This document shows, piece by piece, positions 5,920 to 9,216 of a stretch of 9,216 nt of DNA. Made by a program: the position numbers and the translations under genes. Source of the DNA: Brevundimonas sp. (GTDB lineage: Bacteria > Pseudomonadota > Alphaproteobacteria > Caulobacterales > Caulobacteraceae); contig JAAXIW010000067.1 in assembly GCA_012270135.1 (NCBI GenBank), positions 1-9,216 of the forward strand. Reading direction: 5' to 3'. Position 1 is the first letter of the stretch. Every line of letters starts with the position of its first letter. The notes beneath the pieces were generated by a model. The model was given only the letters and a program-made list of their open reading frames with translations, was not told the origin of the DNA and did not search any database.

Positions 5920-6954
5920 ATGGCGGACGGTTTCAAGCCCTTGTTGGCCAGCCTGGTCGAGGGCCGGGTGCTGTCGGACGCAGAGGCCCACGCCTTCTTC
6001 GCCGCCTGCCTGAGGGGCGAGCCGACGCCGGCCCAGGTGGCGGCGGCGGTGACCGCCCTGCGCATCCGCGGCGAGACCGTGGGCGAGATCGCCGCCTTCG
6101 CCGGGGCGATGCGGGACGCCGCCCTGACGCTGGACCATCCGTACGAGGTCATCGACACCTGCGGCACCGGCGGGGACGGTCAGCACACCTTCAACATCTC
6201 GACGGCGGCGGCGCTGGTGCTGGCGGGGGCGGGGCTGAAGGTGGCCAAGCACGGCAACCGCGCCCTGAGCTCGAAGTCCGGCTCGTCCGACGTGCTGGCG
6301 GCGCTGGGCGTGAACCTGCAGGCGACCCCGGCGCAGCAGCTGCGGGCGCGGGACAAGGCCGGCATCGCCTTCCTGTTCGCCCCGGCCTACCACGGGGCCA
6401 TGCGCCACGTCGGGCCGGTGCGGGCCGAGATCGGCTTCCGCACGGTGTTCAACCTGCTCGGGCCGCTGTCCAATCCGGCCAATGCGAAACGGCAGGTGAT
6501 GGGGGTCTATGACCCGCGCCTGCTGGAGCCGCTGGCCGAGGTGTTGGGCCGGCTCGGGGCCAAGCGGGCGTGGACCGTGCACGGTCAGGGCCTCGACGAG
6601 CTGACCACCACGGGCGAGACCGAGGTGGCGGAGTGGAAGGACGGGGCGGTGCGCCGCTTCACCGTCACGCCGGAAGACGCCGGCCTGCCCCGCGCCGACA
6701 TCGCCGACATCCGGGGCGGCGACGCGGAGGAGAATGCGGCGGCGCTGGGGGCGCTGCTGGACGGGGCGAAGGGGGCCTATCGCGCCATCGTGCTGCTCAA
6801 TGCGGCGGCGGCGCTGGTCGTCGGCGACCGGGCGTCCGATCTGGCGACGGGCGCGGCGCTGGCGGCGGCGGTCATCGACGACGGCCGGGCGGCGCAGGCC
6901 CTGGCGGCGCTGGTCGAGGCCACCAACACCCCGATCGAGGAAGAGCCGGCGTGA
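5920..6954 (+). CDS. trpD: Anthranilate phosphoribosyltransferase
   Basis: TrpD joins anthranilate to 5-phosphoribosyl pyrophosphate, the second step of tryptophan synthesis. The 344-residue protein has the small helical N-terminal domain followed by the glycosyltransferase family 3 domain. The PRPP and magnesium motifs are intact: CGTGGDG (81-87), NIST (92-95) and KHGNRALSSKSGSSD (110-124). The anthranilate-binding stretch GPVRAEIGFRTVFNLLGPLSNP (165-186, with Arg168) and the Asp226-Glu227 metal pair in GLDEL are also present. The ATG at 5920 is chosen because it lies 1 nt after the trpG stop and gives the normal family length; an in-frame start further upstream would lie inside trpG. There is little ribosome binding site, so translation is probably coupled to trpG. 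Its TGA overlaps the trpC GTG start. Confidence 0.97.
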   Translation: MADGFKPLLASLVEGRVLSDAEAHAFFAACLRGEPTPAQVAAAVTALRIRGETVGEIAAFAGAMRDAALTLDHPYEVIDTCGTGGDGQHTFNISTAAALVLAGAGLKVAKHGNRALSSKSGSSDVLAALGVNLQATPAQQLRARDKAGIAFLFAPAYHGAMRHVGPVRAEIGFRTVFNLLGPLSNPANAKRQVMGVYDPRLLEPLAEVLGRLGAKRAWTVHGQGLDELTTTGETEVAEWKDGAVRRFTVTPEDAGLPRADIADIRGGDAEENAAALGALLDGAKGAYRAIVLLNAAAALVVGDRASDLATGAALAAAVIDDGRAAQALAALVEATNTPIEEEPA

Positions 6955-7742
6955 CTGACGTGCTGGAGCGGATCGCCGCCTACAAGCGCGAGGACGTGGC
7001 GGCCCGCAAGGCGGCCCTGTCGCAGGACGCCGTCGAGGCGCGGGCGAGGCTGGCGTCCGCTCCGCGCGGCTTCCGCGCCGCGCTGGAGCGCCGGTTCGCG
7101 GACACCGGCCGTCCGGCCCTGATCGCCGAGATCAAGAAGGCCAGCCCGTCCAAGGGGCTGATCCGCGCCGACTTCGACCCGCCGGCGCTGGCGCGGGCCT
7201 ATGAACGCGGCGGGGCGTCGTGCCTGTCGGTGCTGACCGACGGGCCGAGCTTCCAGGGCGACGACGCCTTCCTCGGCCGGGCCCGCGAGGCGACCGCCCT
7301 GCCCTGCCTGCGCAAGGACTTCCTCGTCGACCCGTGGCAGGTGGCCGAGAGCCGGGCGCTGGGCGCCGACTGCATCCTGATCATCCTCGCCATGGTGGAT
7401 GATGCGGTAGCGGCCGAGCTGCTCTCCGAGGCGAAGCGCTTCGGCATGGACGCCCTGATCGAGACCCATGACGAGGCGGAGATGGCGCGCGCGTGTGCGC
7501 TGGGCGGCGATCTGGTCGGGATCAACAACCGCTCGCTGCGGACGTTCGAGGTCGACCTGGCGGTGACGGAGCGTCTGGCGCCGATGGCGCCGGCGGGGGC
7601 GCTGCTGGTGGCGGAAAGCGGCCTCTTCACGCCGCACGACGTGGCGCGCGTGTCGGCGGCGGGGTCCGGCGCCATCCTCGTCGGCGAGAGCCTGATGCGG
7701 CAGGCGGACGTGGAGGCCGCGACGCGGGCACTGCTGGGTTAG
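6951..7742 (+). CDS. trpC: Indole-3-glycerol phosphate synthase
   Basis: TrpC closes the indole ring, converting carboxyphenylamino-deoxyribulose phosphate to indole-3-glycerol phosphate with loss of CO2 and water. The 263-residue protein is a monofunctional TIM barrel, without the TrpF fusion seen in enterics. It shows the signature IAEIKKASPSKG (58-69), the catalytic lysine in LRKDF (Lys122), IETH (Glu171), GINNR (190-194), VAESG (Glu222) and the phosphate-binding GSGAILVGESLM (238-249). Translation starts at GTG 6951, which overlaps the trpD stop as GTGA; GAGGAAGAG lies 5 nt upstream, a good ribosome binding site. The TAG stop (7740-7742) interlocks with the TAA of the convergent gene. In relatives I recall moaC and moeA following trpC; here they are absent. 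Confidence 0.97.
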   Translation: MTDVLERIAAYKREDVAARKAALSQDAVEARARLASAPRGFRAALERRFADTGRPALIAEIKKASPSKGLIRADFDPPALARAYERGGASCLSVLTDGPSFQGDDAFLGRAREATALPCLRKDFLVDPWQVAESRALGADCILIILAMVDDAVAAELLSEAKRFGMDALIETHDEAEMARACALGGDLVGINNRSLRTFEVDLAVTERLAPMAPAGALLVAESGLFTPHDVARVSAAGSGAILVGESLMRQADVEAATRALLG

Positions 7743-8176
7743 GCGGGCGCGGCGCCAACGAACAGTTGCTCGACGGCAGCGGCGGCCGACTCGACCTTGC
7801 GGCGCACCTTGTCCTCAACAATGGCGAAGATCACCAGTCCGGCCGCCAATGGTCCAAAGGCGATGTAGAGCGAGCCACTGTTGGCCATGGCGTAGATGGA
7901 AGTGGTCACGCCGATGAGGAGCAAAAATCCTCCCAACAGCTTCCAAGCCAGATAGGGCCAACCAAACCGTTTCTTTCGCAGGCGGCGGGCCATGACCTCA
8001 TAGTCTCCCCTCTGACGGCGAGCGGCGACCTCCTGAATCACGCGGTCCAGCAAATCGCTCGCTGAAGCATCGTCGAGCTTGCGGCAGAGTTCGCCATGAA
8101 GCTTCTCCCGAGACTCGCCAAGCGTCAGACGCTCGAACACGACTTGCTCAAGCCTGCCCATGTGAACAGCTTCCAT
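7739..8176 (-). CDS. Two-helix membrane protein of unknown function
   Basis: I do not recognise this family. The 145-residue product has a soluble, charged N-terminal half (about 1-70, predicted helical, ending in the very basic RRLRKKR at 64-70), two hydrophobic segments (about 74-97 and 103-120), and a C-terminal helix starting EDKVRRKVES. Both ends are probably cytoplasmic. The ATG at 8176 is preferred because GGGGGAG stands just before it; a TTG at 8200 would add eight residues without a ribosome binding site, and ATG 8161 is a further option. A TTGACG -35-like hexamer lies at 8237-8232 on this strand. The gene is clearly less GC-rich than its neighbours (30 of 60 bases at 7921-7980, against 47 of 60 within trpC at 7141-7200), which suggests later acquisition. 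It converges on trpC with interlocked stop codons. Confidence 0.8.
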   Translation of the reverse strand: MEAVHMGRLEQVVFERLTLGESREKLHGELCRKLDDASASDLLDRVIQEVAARRQRGDYEVMARRLRKKRFGWPYLAWKLLGGFLLLIGVTTSIYAMANSGSLYIAFGPLAAGLVIFAIVEDKVRRKVESAAAAVEQLFVGAAPA

Positions 8177-8259
8177 CGCTCCCCCGGCCTTGTCTGCCAA
8201 TCTGGTTAGAAGTGCAGAAGGCAGGTCACCCCGTCAACGCGCCTTCAGCGAACAAGCCG

Positions 8260-8275
8260 GTAACTGGACCTTAAC
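8260..8275. promoter_or_regulatory. CtrA-like site next to the upstream SOS box
   Basis: GTAA (8260-8263), a 7-nt spacer and TTAAC (8271-8275) differ from the CtrA motif TTAA-N7-TTAAC at a single position. The site ends 2 bp before the first LexA box, in the gap between lexA and the minus-strand membrane protein gene. Whether CtrA binds here is inference from the motif alone. Confidence 0.35.
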
Positions 8276-8277
8276 CG

Positions 8278-8292
8278 GAACAGCACAGGAAC
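8278..8292 (-). promoter_or_regulatory. Second LexA (SOS) box, reverse orientation
   Basis: GAAC-N7-GAAC is the exact reverse complement of the alphaproteobacterial SOS box GTTC-N7-GTTC. Its centre lies 37 bp upstream of the centre of the promoter-embedded box, placing it just upstream of the lexA -35 element. It may add cooperative autorepression or affect the divergent gene, though that gene's start is about 100 bp away. Confidence 0.65.
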
Positions 8293-8295
8293 ACC

Positions 8296-8325
8296 TTGTG
8301 GACGTTTGCGGTTTGTTCCGCTAGC
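8296..8325 (+). promoter_or_regulatory. Predicted lexA promoter
   Basis: TTGTGG (8296-8301), an 18-bp spacer and GCTAGC (8320-8325) resemble a Caulobacter-type housekeeping promoter. The -10 element lies inside the SOS box at 8315-8329, the expected arrangement for repression by LexA. Transcription would start near 8332, about 27 nt before the lexA start codon. Confidence 0.5.
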
Positions 8326-8329
8326 GTTC
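8315..8329 (+). promoter_or_regulatory. LexA (SOS) box in the lexA promoter
   Basis: GTTC (8315-8318), CGCTAGC and GTTC (8326-8329) give a perfect alphaproteobacterial LexA operator, GTTC-N7-GTTC. It lies 30 bp upstream of the lexA ATG and covers the predicted -10 element, so LexA should repress its own gene until it is cleaved after DNA damage. Confidence 0.9.
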
Positions 8330-8358
8330 CCGCAACGGGATTCGCCGCCGAGGTCGCC

Positions 8359-9051
8359 ATGCTCACGCGCAAACAGCACGAACTGTTGATGTTCATCCAC
8401 GAACGGATCAAGGAGACCGGCGTCTCCCCCTCGTTCGACGAGATGAAGGAGGCGCTGGACCTGGCGTCCAAGTCCGGCATCCACCGGCTGATCACGGCGC
8501 TGGAGGAGCGCGGCGTCATCCGCCGGCTGGCGCACCGGGCGCGGGCGCTGGAGGTGGTCAAGCTGCCGGATCAGGCCACGGCGGGCGCGCCGCGCGGCCG
8601 GGCGGGTTTCGCACCCTCGGTTATCGAGGGCGGCGGACGTCCACAGGCGATCGAGGCCGCCAATGACACCCGAGAGCTGTCGCTGATGGGCAAGATCGCC
8701 GCCGGCACGCCGATCGCCGCCATCGAACACGAGACCGCCCGCTATCCGGTGCCCGAGGCCATGCTCGGCGCCGGTGAACACTATCTGCTCGAGATCGAGG
8801 GCGATTCGATGATCGAGGCGGGCATCCTCAACGGCGACATGGTGATCATCAAGTCGACCGACACGGCCACCTCGGGCGAGATCGTCGTCGCCCTGGTCGA
8901 GGGCGAGGAAGCCACGCTGAAGCGGCTGCGCAGGAAGGGCGCCTCGATCGCGCTCGAACCCGCCAACCGAAACTATGAGACCCGCATCTTCGGACCGGAC
9001 CAGGTCGAGGTGCAGGGCAAGCTGGTCGGCCTCATCCGCCGCTATCACTGA
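8359..9051 (+). CDS. lexA: SOS response repressor and self-cleaving peptidase LexA
   Basis: LexA represses DNA-repair genes and cuts itself when RecA filaments form on damaged DNA. The 230-residue protein has an N-terminal winged helix-turn-helix (MLTRKQHELLMFIHERI, then the recognition region DEMKEALDLASKSGIHRLI at about 28-46). A Gly/Ala/Arg-rich linker (about 70-103) follows, longer than in E. coli as is usual in alphaproteobacteria, and then the S24 peptidase domain. The cleavage site Ala115-Gly116 in KIAAGTPIA, nucleophile Ser150 in EGDSM and general base Lys188 in ATLKRL are all present, with the same Gly-to-Ser spacing as E. coli. ATG 8359 has GAGG 5 nt upstream and lies downstream of the SOS box; an in-frame upstream start at 8296 would place the operator inside the gene. 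The last 20 nt overlap the convergent gene. Confidence 0.97.
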   Translation: MLTRKQHELLMFIHERIKETGVSPSFDEMKEALDLASKSGIHRLITALEERGVIRRLAHRARALEVVKLPDQATAGAPRGRAGFAPSVIEGGGRPQAIEAANDTRELSLMGKIAAGTPIAAIEHETARYPVPEAMLGAGEHYLLEIEGDSMIEAGILNGDMVIIKSTDTATSGEIVVALVEGEEATLKRLRRKGASIALEPANRNYETRIFGPDQVEVQGKLVGLIRRYH

Positions 9052-9216
9052 CGCTCCACGGCCGGTCGCCGCGCATATCGGCTGACCAGACGGCGCGCCA
9101 GCGGTTCTCAGCCGCCGGTCCCTCGCGCCACAGTTCGACCGAGCCGCCACGGGCGTAGTCCACGCCATCCAGCACCAGCCGCCCCTCGCATGAGGCCGGC
9201 AGATCGGCGACGGGCG
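9032..9216 (-). CDS. Probable ComEC/Rec2 family protein, C-terminal end (partial)
   Basis: A minus-strand reading frame enters from the right edge and runs 60 codons to TGA at 9034-9032. It includes EGRLVLDGVDYARGGSVELW and ends MRGDRPWSVSDSGG. The arrangement (beta-strand-like segments, an ARGGSVELWR-type stretch, then a terminal GDRPW) matches my memory of the C-terminal end of ComEC-type competence proteins in Caulobacterales, where comEC lies beside lexA. ComEC forms the inner-membrane channel for DNA uptake and ends in a metallo-beta-lactamase-like domain; none of its catalytic motifs fall in this window. The frame shares 20 nt with the lexA 3' end in convergent orientation, and no terminator lies between the two. 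The coding call is fairly secure; the family call is tentative because only the tail is visible. Confidence 0.6.
   Translation of the reverse strand, partial: PVADLPASCEGRLVLDGVDYARGGSVELWREGPAAENRWRAVWSADMRGDRPWSVSDSGG

Noticed and set aside
8250..8264. A third SOS box (GAAC-N7-TAAC)
   Set aside because: One half-site is mismatched; in a region already containing two perfect boxes this is probably chance.
8176..8292. SOS control of the minus-strand membrane protein gene by the reverse-oriented LexA box
   Set aside because: The box is about 100 bp upstream of the start codon and more than 40 bp upstream of the only -35-like hexamer (8237-8232), a poor position for repression, so it was kept only as a question to test.
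8245..9168. A 307-codon open frame on the minus strand antisense to lexA
   Set aside because: It has no domain signature and covers lexA, whose identity and operator are certain. The true minus-strand frame at the right edge is a different one, ending at 9032.

Overview
The window looks like chromosomal housekeeping DNA from a high-GC alphaproteobacterium, most likely of the Caulobacterales (Brevundimonas or Caulobacter type). The evidence is the gene order tpiA-secG-pyrG diverging from a PpiD-type foldase, trpE, trpGDC and lexA; a GTTC-N7-GTTC SOS box, which is the alphaproteobacterial LexA operator; promoters resembling the Caulobacter housekeeping pattern (TTG-C-G at -35, CTA-rich at -10); and CtrA-like TTAA-N7-TTAA sites. 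No plasmid, phage, transposase, tRNA, rRNA or CRISPR was seen.

Left arm, minus strand, 1-1490: tpiA (triose-phosphate isomerase), secG (Sec translocon subunit) and the first 15 codons of pyrG (CTP synthase). A heptamer-based inverted repeat separates tpiA from secG, and a terminator-like hairpin follows secG.

Middle, plus strand, 1558-5053: a recognisable promoter drives a membrane-anchored peptidyl-prolyl isomerase (ppiD-like) whose reading frame is broken by one missing base near 2806-2811. Its 3' half is intact and ends in an ATGA overlap with trpE. A 64-residue membrane protein gene with a strong ribosome binding site runs antisense, convergent to trpE.

Plus strand, 5292-7742: trpG-trpD-trpC forms a tightly packed operon (1-nt gap, then a GTGA overlap) with its own promoter lying almost against the trpG start, so trpG is probably leaderless. 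With trpE these genes carry tryptophan synthesis from chorismate to indole-3-glycerol phosphate; trpF, trpB and trpA are not here.

Right arm, 7739-9216: a lower-GC, minus-strand gene for an unknown two-helix membrane protein sits where I would have expected moaC-moeA. It is followed by lexA, whose upstream region holds two SOS boxes in opposite orientation. The window ends in the C-terminal end of a probable ComEC on the minus strand, overlapping the lexA 3' end. Every gap between genes is shorter than 300 bases. I did not find a previously undescribed multi-gene system; the points most worth checking are the ppiD frameshift, the heptamer inverted repeat, the two small membrane protein genes and the regulatory sites.
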